The notes under the pieces were generated by a model that had not been told where the DNA came from, made no database searches, and saw only the letters and a program-made list of their open reading frames with translations. 64,000 nucleotides of DNA from assembly GCA_947581805.1 (NCBI GenBank), contig CANPVM010000001.1, forward strand, positions 62,001 to 126,000. Reading direction: 5' to 3'. Below, in pieces: positions 38,201-47,699 of this stretch. The stretch comes from an uncultured Clostridia bacterium (GTDB lineage Bacteria; Bacillota; Clostridia; TANB77; CAG-508). The translations under genes were made by a program, and so were the position numbers. How positions within the stretch are numbered: position 1 is the first letter of the stretch; the number at the start of each line of letters is the position of its first letter.

Positions 38201-40314
38201 CCAGTTGGTGCTACAAAGTTTAGTGCTGTAGTTGCTTGTACTGTTTCTTCTGCATTTTGATGGTTTGTGCATACCATTGTGATTTGCTCTTGTTTGTTTG
38301 CTGTTAGTTTATTTACAGTGATATCTGCTGCAATTACTACGTTTACACCTTTTGATACTGCACCTAGTGTATATTCTGTTTGTGCACCTTCTAATGTTAC
38401 TAAAATGGTTTTTGTACCATTGCTATTTTCAATTATTTGTTGTGATTTTAAGTTTAATTTTGCTCCTTCAGTATCAAATAATACTTCTACATCTTTTACA
38501 TTGATGCTTTCAATTTCTCTTGGTAATGTAATTTGTATAGTAGGGTCCTTATATAAGCTGCTATATGGTGTATCTGTTTTTAGAATTGCTGTTAGTTTTA
38601 CATTGTTGTTAGTTACTACAGTAGATAAGTTGTTGTTATTGATTGCTAATTCTGCTTGCATTGTTGGCTCTACAAACGAAATTTCTTTTGTTAATGTTTG
38701 ATTTGCAAATGTTTCTTCTTGGCTCATAGCTGAACCTACTAGATTGATTTCTATTGCGTTTAATTCTTTGGCTTGTGCTTGGCTAAGAGATACATTTCCT
38801 TTTATTGCTTTTACAATTTCAATTGCAAGTTTTCCTTCTGTTTGTGGTTTACTTGTTTCTATTGTTAAATTGTTTGTATTAAGTTCTGCTAAATTTATTT
38901 CTAATTTTCCTTCTGCATTTGCTTCGGTTTCTTGGTTTATGGTAGCTACTAATGTGGTTCCTACATAGATATTAATTTTTCCTTCTTCTCCTAATATTTT
39001 GTTAAAGGTTTGTTTTTCTATGCTAAGTGTTTTGTAATATGTATTAGTTGCACTTGCTATTTTGCTACCTTGTTTTGTAGTGAAGTTATCTGCTTTTTGT
39101 TCTAAAGTTATTTTTTCTGTTACTTCTGCAAGGCTTATATTTGCTGTTATAGTTTGTTTATATTCTGTTTCTGTTTGTTTGTTAATGTTGTAATTAGCAT
39201 ACATTTGACCCTTACTGATGTTTTCTGTTTGGGTTTGAATAGTAAAATCTACTAAGTTGCTAATTGCATCTTTTAATGTTACTTCTCCTGTATAACTTTT
39301 TTCTACTTTGTTTTCTATTTCTGTATAGGTTGTTATTTCACTGTTTGCTTGGATTGAAACTTTTACTCCTTCTTCTGCTGCTATGATTGTTTCAAATGCT
39401 TCTTCTGGATAAAGGTAAGTAATAGTAAAATCATCTTTTGCCTCTTTTACCCAGGAAATTGTTCCTTGGCTATTTGCTTCGTTGTTTACTTGAATAGTTA
39501 ATATGTTTGTTTCTTCATTGTATGTGTAGTTTTCTGTTGTAAAGGTTTCTCCTTCTTTATTTCCATTGGTTGCTTCTGTAGTATTGGCTACTACTTTAAT
39601 TTGTTGTGGTTTTATTCCATTGATATTTGGTACAGAAATTTCTATTTTATTTTGTTTTACTGGTAAGGTATTGCCCTTTAAGTAAGATTGTACGTTGGTT
39701 TGTAATAATACTCCTTTTTGTTCATTTACATTGTATGGAACAAATTTAGCAATTTGCATTGTAAGCTCTGCTTCTTTTGCTGCTGTCCATGCTAAAGAAA
39801 CCGTAATTTCTTTTTCAATTTTCTTTTCGTTTCCTTTTCCATCGACATAGGTACCAGTTATTTTAATTTTGTTTTGTTGGTTTAGTTGTGTTTGTTTTAT
39901 ACTGTTATTTTGTGTCATTTGGATTGGAATTGCAATTTCTACGGTATTTCCATTTTTTATTTGATTCATATATAGCTTATTTGCTTGTACTTTTGATACT
40001 GCTTCTGCTTGCATGTCTTCTGGTATTGTAAAGTTTGCTCCTTCTGCTGCTATGGTAGCATTTTTTAAGTAGCCTGCTTCTTTTACTTTTACCATTGCAT
40101 ATAAGTAGTTTTCTTCTCCTATGGTTTTTGTAGCAGTATGAACTTTTTGTTCATTTTCTACAAAATAGCTATCGAATTCTACATTAGCATGATTTGTTTG
40201 CTTGCTTTGGCTTTCTAGACTTGTTGCATATGCTTGTCCGATAACACTAAAGTTTGCTATTGTTAGCATGAAAGCTAGCATACCTGCTATTATTTTAGTT
40301 TGTTTTTTGTACAT
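35260..40314 (-). CDS. Giant surface protein with DUF11 and SdrD-B domains, 1684 residues
   Basis: Signal peptide (about 1-30), a very Thr/Asn/Gln-rich extracellular region, several DUF11-like repeats (YTVTVKNIGEQVAEDVVATV, YKISIQNIGATLAGNIKV, EYKIAVTNEGAISGYVK) and one SdrD-B domain (VMGTVWKDANNNGTKEENEE, VEVMLFNN, GTYLFNNISQGLYTVIFLYD). The C terminus is SVKTGETILFVGLSI, a helix, then YFIKKKVLR. The VKTGE before the helix may be a variant sortase signal. ATG at 40314 follows AGGAGG and has its own strong promoter. First gene of a two-gene surface operon with the 1573-residue protein; both share the IKKKVL end. Binding partner unknown. Confidence 0.87.
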   Translation of the reverse strand: MYKKQTKIIAGMLAFMLTIANFSVIGQAYATSLESQSKQTNHANVEFDSYFVENEQKVHTATKTIGEENYLYAMVKVKEAGYLKNATIAAEGANFTIPEDMQAEAVSKVQANKLYMNQIKNGNTVEIAIPIQMTQNNSIKQTQLNQQNKIKITGTYVDGKGNEKKIEKEITVSLAWTAAKEAELTMQIAKFVPYNVNEQKGVLLQTNVQSYLKGNTLPVKQNKIEISVPNINGIKPQQIKVVANTTEATNGNKEGETFTTENYTYNEETNILTIQVNNEANSQGTISWVKEAKDDFTITYLYPEEAFETIIAAEEGVKVSIQANSEITTYTEIENKVEKSYTGEVTLKDAISNLVDFTIQTQTENISKGQMYANYNINKQTETEYKQTITANISLAEVTEKITLEQKADNFTTKQGSKIASATNTYYKTLSIEKQTFNKILGEEGKINIYVGTTLVATINQETEANAEGKLEINLAELNTNNLTIETSKPQTEGKLAIEIVKAIKGNVSLSQAQAKELNAIEINLVGSAMSQEETFANQTLTKEISFVEPTMQAELAINNNNLSTVVTNNNVKLTAILKTDTPYSSLYKDPTIQITLPREIESINVKDVEVLFDTEGAKLNLKSQQIIENSNGTKTILVTLEGAQTEYTLGAVSKGVNVVIAADITVNKLTANKQEQITMVCTNHQNAEETVQATTALNFVAPTGVVTTSEISNYAEGAQTLTSISGEEKTATIETMSKARNATFNMNVINNYNNTIDDISILGRTAFENNKDITTGEDLSSTMDMPLVSNIQVNGINENNVTIYYSENGEATKDLTNKANGWTTSPADLSKVKSYLITLNNYTMNTAEAISFAYQAQIPEGLQHNEEAYETYVAYFNNNLATGKVQDKAVATRLGVSTGTGPVLETNITSNVAQETAVKTGKFIKYTVTVKNIGEQVAEDVVATVNIPNGTNYIEFYNGETGIYTRDYSKEQMEYQIGSIQPNETIVKDLWVIVDTLQLNDICKDESHYETYETEEGETKKYHKEDITHEDSDYKTTTSATVTVTAKDLAKPIQSNTVTNTVENAYFNISTGTTTNGLEDLHEGDSFNFNISVNPYNSNRTFQNTQVKVVLPETLIYEKAEIEQYNLEKQELETLTEGITYDEATRTLTVQLGELSSQTQNKTIRITSIVNKLPEGTYEKTITSIATVSADGGIQEESNPMIDKITKEAVQVSQTCTIPNGATITTGENFSYKISIQNIGATLAGNIKVQDKLPENVQYVSTEYTVDGESKTITNINGENTTTVNVNVPKGETLEVIINVVAKAIEEDTKITNQATISSDTIGSKTTNSITHTIQKVNYDFQDTEEVTRKVMGTVWKDANNNGTKEENEEKVSNVEVMLFNNATGQLVRDAQGNVLTVFTEEDGTYLFNNISQGLYTVIFLYDTANYSATTYQKEGVDEINNNDAIDTRITIDGETKAAAITEQIAITNANIYNIDLGLVENPKFDLRLEKTVSKITVQDSTETKVYDVSGTKIAKRDLVGNKINDTTILVEYKIAVTNEGAISGYVKKIADYMPSEMKFSSELNKDWYVAENGTLYNSSLANVLINPGETKEVTLLLTKKMTEENLGLYHNTAEIYEAYNDLGIEDIDSIEGNKASNEDDSSTADVLISVKTGETILFVGLSITIVATIGIGAYFIKKKVLR

Positions 40315-40371
40315 AGAAATTCCTCCTAAATTTTATCTATATTTTTATATTTTTTATTATCGCTATACTTT

Positions 40372-40400
40372 ATTATACCTCATTTTGAAGTATATTTCAA
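40372..40400 (-). promoter_or_regulatory. SigA-type promoter of the surface protein operon
   Basis: Minus strand TTGAAA (40400-40395), 17-bp spacer, TATAAT (40377-40372), 58 bases before the ATG at 40314. Confidence 0.8.
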
Positions 40401-40614
40401 TGGTTTTGTTACTTTTTTTGAACTTTTTATGTATAATTCCTGTTTTTTCCATTTATATTTCATTTTATTTGAGTATATTTCTCCCTTATTATAATTTTTT
40501 CTATATTTTTTCACATTATTTTTGGTTTTTCAAGTATTTTCTTTCTTATGAATTTAGGGTTTTTTGTTTTTCGTTTACGGAAGCTATCTTTCAAGAAAAA
40601 ATATTAAATTTTTA

Positions 40615-40668
40615 TTACAATTGTTATATTTTTTGTAACAATTGTAATTGTTTCCGCATATTATAGCT
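40615..40668 (+). promoter_or_regulatory. Palindromic site and possible sigma-K-like promoter before the small gene pair
   Basis: TTACAATTGTTA (40615-40626) and TAACAATTGTAA (40636-40647) are perfect 12-bp inverted copies separated by TATTTTTTG, operator-like. The right copy is followed by CATATTATA (about 40658-40666). ACA in the right arm, 16 bases, then CATA-N3-TA fits the sporulation sigma-K consensus (AC-N16-CATANNNTA). The Shine-Dalgarno GAGGTGAT (40673-40680) follows closely. The rest of the 371-base gap (40315-40614) shows only the divergent surface-operon promoter. Confidence 0.4.
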
Positions 40669-40686
40669 ATATGAGGTGATTGTAGT

Positions 40687-41007
40687 ATGAAGGATGATAT
40701 GTTTCCAGATTTTGAACAATTTACATCTTCTTTTCAAAAAGAGAATCATTCAAATGAGAATGTTTCTTCTGATAGTGAAAATGCAAACCCTTTTTCTAAT
40801 ATTGATATGAATACTATTTTAAGAATAAAACAAATTATGGAGAAAATGAATGAACAAAAAAATAACCCTAGAGCTAATTTGTTAATTTCTTTAAAGCCTT
40901 ATTTGAAGCCAAGTAGAAAGCAGAAGGTAGACCAATATATTCAACTTTTTAATATGGGTAGTATCATTGAAAATTTTAATCCAATGGGTGGTGAGAAAAT
41001 AAAATGA
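40687..41007 (+). CDS. Conserved clostridial hypothetical protein, 106 residues
   Basis: Acidic, Asn/Ser-rich N terminus (1-45), then a basic helical part: IDMNTILRIKQIMEKMN and NPRANLLISLKPYLKPSRKQKVDQYIQLFNMG. This second half resembles a small protein conserved across Clostridia next to the membrane protein that follows. Function unknown. No membrane helix. ATG at 40687 lies 6 bases after GAGGTGAT. Its stop overlaps the next start by ATGA, so the two are translationally coupled. Confidence 0.75.
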   Translation: MKDDMFPDFEQFTSSFQKENHSNENVSSDSENANPFSNIDMNTILRIKQIMEKMNEQKNNPRANLLISLKPYLKPSRKQKVDQYIQLFNMGSIIENFNPMGGEKIK

Positions 41008-41375
41008 TAACTCCTTATCCTTTTTTTGGTTTTCCTAATTTTAGAAGAACCTATCCTTATTCTTCTGCTTATAATTCTTTACATAATACTATTTCTAATG
41101 ATGTACATTTTCAGGAAACTGCTTATTCCCCTAGTAATTTAAGGAAAAGTAAGGAGCAAAATTTTCATGGTTCTTCTTTTGTACCTGAAAAGGCTAATTC
41201 TTTAAAACACGAACCTGAAAATACAGAAAAGGATACAGAAGAGTTTTTTGATTTTTTTGGACTTAAGTTACATTTTGATGATTTGTTGTTAATTGCTTTA
41301 TTGTTCTTTCTTTATCAAGAGGACGTAAAGGATACTTATTTATATGTTGCACTGATTTTATTGCTTTTAAGTTAA
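41004..41375 (+). CDS. Conserved clostridial small membrane protein, 123 residues
   Basis: A Pro/Tyr/Ser-rich N-terminal two-thirds, then DFFGLKLHFDDLLLIALLFFLYQEDVKDTYLYVALILLLLS, in two hydrophobic parts (FDDLLLIALLFFLY and DTYLYVALILLLLS). This tail is a familiar element of small clostridial proteins, often near sporulation genes. Coupled by ATGA to the preceding gene. The function is unknown; a spore or envelope role is possible given the sigma-K-like promoter upstream. Confidence 0.75.
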   Translation: MITPYPFFGFPNFRRTYPYSSAYNSLHNTISNDVHFQETAYSPSNLRKSKEQNFHGSSFVPEKANSLKHEPENTEKDTEEFFDFFGLKLHFDDLLLIALLFFLYQEDVKDTYLYVALILLLLS

Positions 41376-41377
41376 TG

Positions 41378-41415
41378 AAAAAGAAAGATAAGTAACATTA
41401 CTTATCTTTCTTTTT
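41378..41415. terminator. Bidirectional terminator between the small pair and minC
   Basis: Arms AAAAAGAAAGATAAGTAA (41378-41395) and TTACTTATCTTTCTTTTT (41398-41415), 18 bp perfect, serving convergent genes. Confidence 0.9.
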
Positions 41416-41429
41416 ATTGTATTGTTGTT

Positions 41430-42044
41430 TTATTCTACGGTTATTTCATTTTGTTCATTGATGTAAGCACAACTTAGTGTACTTTCTGTTATTTCATTTT
41501 TTTCGAATTCTTTAATTTTATCTGCTATACGAATTTGTGGACAATCTATTTTATTTGTTGCAATAATTGCTTTTCTATTTCCTTTTGCCCCTGCATGTGC
41601 TAAGCCTCTTAGTTCTCCAAGAATGACAATATTTTCACTAGCAATGACTTCTGCACCAGCATTTACATCTCCTATGACAACTACACTTCCTTCAAATTCT
41701 ATTTTTTGACCAGAACGTAAGGAGCCTTTATGAAAAGTAGTTTCTGAAGATTTTATTTCTTGTTCGAATCCTTTTTTTATGCCATATAGTCCTAATGTTT
41801 TTGGGCTTTCAAATTCTACTTCTACTTCTATGTTATTGCGAATGATTTCTTGTATTTCTTCCATTTCCCTATTTTTTAATATTTTTCCTGTTACTTTAAT
41901 AGGAGTTTTATCGCCTTTATATAGTTTTTTAAGGTCTACTAGTTTTTGTGTTAGACATTCTATTATTTCTTTTTCTTCTGCTTCTTCACTAATTTTTATC
42001 CAAATTTCATCTTTCTTTAGTTGAATGGTAATACAATTTTTCAT
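41430..42044 (-). CDS. minC: Septum site-determining protein MinC
   Basis: 204 residues. N-terminal MinC_N region (about 1-95) and the C-terminal beta-helix (about 100-190) with SLRSGQKIEFEGSVVVIGDVNAGAEVIASENIVILGELRGLAHAGAKGN in three parts (LRSGQKIEFEGSVVVIGDV, GAEVIASENIVILGEL, LAHAGAKGN), followed by CPQIRIADKI. MinC inhibits FtsZ polymerisation away from midcell and needs MinD for membrane targeting. It is the last gene of the mre-PBP2 cluster, 26 bases after PBP2. No minD follows; the convergent terminator ends the operon here. Confidence 0.92.
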   Translation of the reverse strand: MKNCITIQLKKDEIWIKISEEAEEKEIIECLTQKLVDLKKLYKGDKTPIKVTGKILKNREMEEIQEIIRNNIEVEVEFESPKTLGLYGIKKGFEQEIKSSETTFHKGSLRSGQKIEFEGSVVVIGDVNAGAEVIASENIVILGELRGLAHAGAKGNRKAIIATNKIDCPQIRIADKIKEFEKNEITESTLSCAYINEQNEITVE

Positions 42045-42070
42045 TTTACGATTCTCCTTTTCTTGTTTGA

Positions 42071-44191
42071 TTAATTTTGTATTTGTGTACTTGGTTTTGC
42101 GCTCATATCTTCTGTTACACGGTTTGCATTCATGCCAAAGTATTCTGCTATAATATCTCTTGCTGGAACTGCTGCATTGCTACCATGTTGCCCATTTTCT
42201 ATCATTACGACAATAGCAATTTCTGGTTCATCAAATGGTGCAAAGCCTACAAACCATGCATGTGTTATATCGTTTCCATTAGCGTCTTTTCTTTCTGTTT
42301 GAGCAGAACCTGTTTTTCCTCCTACTTCAATGTTAAAGTTTCGGAAGATGGAATAGGCTGTTCCTCCCGATTCTGTGGTAACTCCTTTCATTCCTTCTAA
42401 AACGGCTTTTAAATTTTGCGCACTAAATGTTACTTTTTCTGATGTTTCTTCTTGTATTCCTAAACGATTTTTTAAATATTGCTCTATTTCTTGTTTTGGT
42501 ACTTCATTTCCATTACCATCTACAATGGATTTCAAGATGGTTACATCAATGTCATTGCCTCCATTAGCTAATATACTTGTATATTTTGCCATTTGAATGG
42601 CTGTGAAATTGTTGTTTTCTTGCCCTATGGCTGCCGATAATACATTTCCGCCTGTCCAAGTTGCGCCAAATTGTTTTGAGGTTTCTGGGCTTGCTATGTG
42701 TCCTGCTTCTTCTCCTAGTAATTCTACTCCCGTTTTCTTTCCTAACCCTAATGCTTTGGTATATTTTACTAAATTTTCAATGCCTACTCTATTTCCTACT
42801 TCATAAAAGAAATAGTTACAAGATTTTACAATGGCATTAGTTACATTTAAATAACCATGCCCCGATTTATTCCAACATTTTGGGTTATAGTCAGAAGAAA
42901 ATCGATAAGTTCCTACATCGTTAATTTTTTCGTTTATCGTAATAGCTCCAGTCTCTAAGCCTGTAATGGCGGTTACCATTTTATAAGTAGAACCTGGGGA
43001 AAATGGAGAAGATATAGCACGATTTACAAAAGGATGCATTTTTGCATAGTTAGATTCTTCTTCTTTGGTATAATAGTTCCATTTTTCTGTAGTAATGCCG
43101 TTCGCAAAGTCACTTGGTTCAAAGTCTGGATAACTTGCCATTGCTAGTATCTCCCCTGTTTTGACTTTCATTACTACAGCAGATGCTCCTGTTACTTCTA
43201 CATGTTCTGTGTTAGCAATGGATTGGATATTTTCTTTTAATGATTTTTCTGTTATTTGTTGTAGATTAGCATCAATGGTTAGGATAACATTGGAACCACT
43301 AATAGCTTCTTCTGCTATATATTCATCAGTAATGGTACCATCTACTGCCATATCAATTTGCCTAATACCATTTGTGCCTTTTAAGTAGTCTTCCATTATA
43401 TATTCAATACCTGTTTTTCCTATTATATCATTTTGCGTGTAACGGTCTTTTTTCTCTTTATATTCTTCTGGACTAATTTTTCCTATATAACCTAATATAT
43501 GGGAAGCTAAACTACCAGAAGGGTAATTTCGAATTGCTTTGGTTGTAATATTAATTCCTGGAAATTCTGCATTTTGTTCACTAAGCTTGGCAATGCTTGT
43601 TTCTTTTAAACCACTTGCTAATTCTACTGACCTTGTACTACTATAACCATTTTGTGAAATGTAATAGCGAAGTGTCATGATTTTTCGTGCTTCTTGCGTG
43701 TTTTCGTTGGTAATTTTATATTTTTCTTTTAAGATGTTAAAGCATTCTTCTGCCGTTTTGTTTGCTTCTATGTCATTTTCTTCTTTCCATTTTTTTTGTG
43801 ATTCTTCTTCTATGGTAAATTGAAAAGGTTCTACTGTAAGTGGCAATGTGTCTACATAGGCATCCCCATTTTCTTCTAGGATTTGTGTTATTTTTAATAA
43901 GGTATTATTTAAAGTTTGTGTATCTATTTTGGTTTTATATAATTCTAGGCTGTAACCTAAAGTAGTAGTTGCTAGCTTATTTCCAGATTGGTCTAATATG
44001 TTTCCTCTTGCCGCTTCTAAGGTGCTTTCTCTTGTTAGCCTAGTGTTTGATTCTTCCCTATATTCTTCTCCATGTACAATTTGAAGGTTAAATAGCTGAA
44101 TAAGTAAGACAATGCCAATTAGATATATGAATGTTGATACTATGTTATATCTTAGTTTCACTTTTGTGTCTCTGTTATTCAAACTAGTCAC
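42071..44191 (-). CDS. mrdA: Penicillin-binding protein 2 (class B, elongation)
   Basis: 706 residues: one N-terminal helix (about 16-37), a dimerisation domain with the RGNILDQSGNKLA motif near 60, then the transpeptidase domain with SxxK in SPGSTYKMV (Ser near 400), SxN in VKSCNYFF and KTG in VGGKTGSAQTE. Co-located with mreBCD, so it is the elongasome transpeptidase acting with MreB/RodA in sidewall peptidoglycan synthesis. 15 bases after mreD. No cysteine or insertion oddity in the motifs. Confidence 0.94.
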   Translation of the reverse strand: MTSLNNRDTKVKLRYNIVSTFIYLIGIVLLIQLFNLQIVHGEEYREESNTRLTRESTLEAARGNILDQSGNKLATTTLGYSLELYKTKIDTQTLNNTLLKITQILEENGDAYVDTLPLTVEPFQFTIEEESQKKWKEENDIEANKTAEECFNILKEKYKITNENTQEARKIMTLRYYISQNGYSSTRSVELASGLKETSIAKLSEQNAEFPGINITTKAIRNYPSGSLASHILGYIGKISPEEYKEKKDRYTQNDIIGKTGIEYIMEDYLKGTNGIRQIDMAVDGTITDEYIAEEAISGSNVILTIDANLQQITEKSLKENIQSIANTEHVEVTGASAVVMKVKTGEILAMASYPDFEPSDFANGITTEKWNYYTKEEESNYAKMHPFVNRAISSPFSPGSTYKMVTAITGLETGAITINEKINDVGTYRFSSDYNPKCWNKSGHGYLNVTNAIVKSCNYFFYEVGNRVGIENLVKYTKALGLGKKTGVELLGEEAGHIASPETSKQFGATWTGGNVLSAAIGQENNNFTAIQMAKYTSILANGGNDIDVTILKSIVDGNGNEVPKQEIEQYLKNRLGIQEETSEKVTFSAQNLKAVLEGMKGVTTESGGTAYSIFRNFNIEVGGKTGSAQTERKDANGNDITHAWFVGFAPFDEPEIAIVVMIENGQHGSNAAVPARDIIAEYFGMNANRVTEDMSAKPSTQIQN

Positions 44192-44206
44192 CTCCTGTTA
44201 CCTTTT

Positions 44207-44740
44207 CTAAAAATATCTTGTTAAAATCTTTTGTTCTTTAAAAGTGTCTTCTATTTTATAACCTAACTTCTGCATGATTGGATATAAAATAATAGTTAAA
44301 ATTGCATTATATAGTGTTTCAATTAATAATGTACGGATAAATGGTAATATTTCAATATATATTGATAATTGAATGATTTGTAATAGGTAATTTCCTATTT
44401 CAAATATACAGGTGCTTCCTATGACCATTAGCATAATGGTAAGTCTACTTTCTTTTGAAAAGTTTTTATCGAAGTAACCACCAATTAGCCCAATTACACC
44501 AAACATAATGGCAGATGCTCCAATACTTTTACCTATTATGATATCTAAAAATAAACCTATGAGAATTCCAAAAGAAATGCCTATTTTCATGCCTGCAAAC
44601 AGGCTAATAAATAAAACAAAAATAATAAAAAGATTTGGCTTTATTCCTGCAATGGTAAACCATGAGAAAAAGTTAACTTGAAGAAAGTATAAAATTAAAA
44701 AACTTATGATTAGAACGATAATGGTTATTGCTTTTTTCAT
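44207..44740 (-). CDS. mreD: Rod shape-determining protein MreD
   Basis: 177 residues, five to six hydrophobic helices, with the family features FFSWFTIAGIKPNLFIIFVLF near the start and GILIGLFLDIIIGKSIG. MreD is a membrane component of the elongasome. It lies between mreC (68-base gap) and PBP2, the conserved order. Confidence 0.92.
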   Translation of the reverse strand: MKKAITIIVLIISFLILYFLQVNFFSWFTIAGIKPNLFIIFVLFISLFAGMKIGISFGILIGLFLDIIIGKSIGASAIMFGVIGLIGGYFDKNFSKESRLTIMLMVIGSTCIFEIGNYLLQIIQLSIYIEILPFIRTLLIETLYNAILTIILYPIMQKLGYKIEDTFKEQKILTRYF

Positions 44741-44808
44741 TTTTCCTTTCTCCTATCTTTTCTGTTTTATTACCTTTTTATGAGTATAAATGCCATTATT
44801 GTTTATTT

Positions 44809-45624
44809 TTAGTTGGTAATTACTAATACTGTTTCTAATTTTGCAAAGTCAACTGCTGTTTGTATTGTGGCATAACGGTCTGTGATGTTTTGTGTATTTA
44901 CTACTTTTTTTATAGTTCCTATATGAATTCCTTTTGGATAAATTCCTCCTAAACCAGAGGTTTCTACTTTATCTCCTTCAAAAATTGTTGCTTCTGTTGG
45001 AATAAATGTTGCTTTTAATGAGGAATCTTTTTCTAGTGTACCTCTTGCAATCATTATATCTCTAGAAGTTGTAATTACACAGCTGATTGTACTTGCGGTA
45101 TCTATAATTGTTTGTACTTTTGCTGTACTGTCTGTTACAGAAATAATGTGCCCTACCAATCCTTGATCTGAAATGACTGGCATATTTACATCTACACCAT
45201 CTTTTGTTCCAATGTTAATAATCATTGCATCGCTGTAGTTACTGATGTCTTTTTGAATTACATATGCCGGAATGGTTTCATAATCTGTGTATTTATCTTT
45301 TAGGTTAACGTATTCTTTTAAAGTGGCGTTTTCTGATTTGATAATTTCTAGTTCTCTTAAAGATTGTTCTAGCTCACTGTTTTTTTCTTTTAATTGTTTA
45401 TTTTCTTCTTGTAAATTGTTAATGTTGGTAAAGAATGTATTGTTTCCAAAAATCCAATTTTTTAGGTAGGTAAGTCCGTTTTGGATTGGCATAACAATAA
45501 TGCCTAATCCATTTTCTACATAGGTAACATTGTCAATTTGAATATTGGATACCATTACAATAATAACAAGAATAATAATGGTTATAATAATTCCTATTTT
45601 GCTGGCTTTTTTGTTTTTAAGCAC
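44809..45624 (-). CDS. mreC: Rod shape-determining protein MreC
   Basis: 271 residues. One N-terminal helix (about 9-27), a coiled coil (about 65-100, NNLQEENKQLKEKNSELEQ), then the beta-barrel domain with VIQKDISNYSDAMIINIG, GVDVNMPVISDQGLVGHI and TSGLGGIYPKGIHIGTI. It links MreB to PBP2 outside the membrane. 24 bases after mreB. Confidence 0.95.
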   Translation of the reverse strand: MLKNKKASKIGIIITIIILVIIVMVSNIQIDNVTYVENGLGIIVMPIQNGLTYLKNWIFGNNTFFTNINNLQEENKQLKEKNSELEQSLRELEIIKSENATLKEYVNLKDKYTDYETIPAYVIQKDISNYSDAMIINIGTKDGVDVNMPVISDQGLVGHIISVTDSTAKVQTIIDTASTISCVITTSRDIMIARGTLEKDSSLKATFIPTEATIFEGDKVETSGLGGIYPKGIHIGTIKKVVNTQNITDRYATIQTAVDFAKLETVLVITN

Positions 45625-45648
45625 GCCTTTCTTCCTACCTTTCTTTTT

Positions 45649-46702
<1,054 letters not shown>

Positions 46703-47410
46703 TTAGATATTTGCTTTTTGCTCTTTTATCTTTTGTTGTCTATTGGTAAAAATACTTTGAAAAATGCCATCTCCTATAACAATATGGTCTAGTAATTGTA
46801 TGTCTAATAATTTGCCTGCTTTTTCTAAGCGATTCGTTAATTCTATGTCTTGCATACTAGGAGTAGCATCCCCACTAGGATGATTATGCACTAAAATAAC
46901 CTTACTCATTCCTATTTTTATTGTTTCTTCAAAAATTTGCTTTATATCGATAGTTGCAGAAGATGTATTGCCAATTGCAATATCTACTATTTTTTGCACA
47001 ATATTTTTTGTATTTAATATTAGAATTTTTACGACTTCTCTTTTTTCGTACCTTAGCTCGTCCATCAGTAGGTTTGCAACATCTTTTGGTTGTTTGATAC
47101 ATACATTTAAATCAAGTGGTTTTGCCATACGCTTAGCAAGTTCACATACTGCTTTTATTTGAATTGCTTTTACTCTTCCCACTCCTTTAATTTGTTTTAG
47201 TTCTTGTAAAGGAATTTCTTGTAGACTTCTAATATCTTCTTTTCCTTGCAAAGCTAAAATATTTTGCGCTAATCCTACTGCTGTTTGTTCTTTTGTTCCT
47301 GTTTTTAAAATGATGGCAAGTAATTCTGAGTTAGATAATACTTTTTCACCATACATTTCTAATTTTTCATAGGGCCTTTCTGAATTTGGTAATTGTTTGA
47401 TTGATAACAT
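46703..47410 (-). CDS. radC: RadC-family JAB/MPN-domain protein
   Basis: 235 residues. A helix-hairpin-helix-like N-terminal part (about 15-100, SNSELLAIILKTGTKEQ, IKGVGRVKAIQIKAVCELAKR) and the C-terminal JAB/MPN metal-binding domain with LVHNHPSGDATPSMQDIELT (HxHPSG-D) and DHIVIGDG. The family name implies DNA repair, but the true function is unsettled. Located upstream of mreB, the common Firmicutes arrangement (maf-radC-mreB). ATG at 47410 follows GGAAAGGAA. Confidence 0.93.
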   Translation of the reverse strand: MLSIKQLPNSERPYEKLEMYGEKVLSNSELLAIILKTGTKEQTAVGLAQNILALQGKEDIRSLQEIPLQELKQIKGVGRVKAIQIKAVCELAKRMAKPLDLNVCIKQPKDVANLLMDELRYEKREVVKILILNTKNIVQKIVDIAIGNTSSATIDIKQIFEETIKIGMSKVILVHNHPSGDATPSMQDIELTNRLEKAGKLLDIQLLDHIVIGDGIFQSIFTNRQQKIKEQKANI

Positions 47411-47441
47411 TTTTTTCCTTTCCTTAAGCCCCTATTTTGTT

Positions 47442-47699
47442 TTACACTTTACGGTACACTAAAATTGCAATAATCATACCAATGATACTAGCAATATTAA
47501 TTTTGAATAATAGTGCAAACGATATTTGTACAATATTTAGGTCTAGTTCAATAGGAGAGGTTAGCCCAAAACTTTGTCCATAGCCAAGCCACCATAAGAA
47601 ATCCACTTTTCCTGCAAGTTCCCCTAGTAGTCCCCCTATTACTAGTCCTGATAATATAAATATTAATAAAATCCATATATTTTTTTCTCTTGTAGCCAT
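47442..47699 (-). CDS. DUF4321-family small membrane protein
   Basis: 85 residues with two or three helices (about 9-28, 55-82) and the WLGYGQSFGL loop seen in DUF4321 proteins that sit next to radC-mreB in Clostridia. Function unknown. ATG at 47699 follows AAAGGAAG. First gene of the radC-mre cluster. Confidence 0.8.
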   Translation of the reverse strand: MATREKNIWILLIFILSGLVIGGLLGELAGKVDFLWWLGYGQSFGLTSPIELDLNIVQISFALLFKINIASIIGMIIAILVYRKV

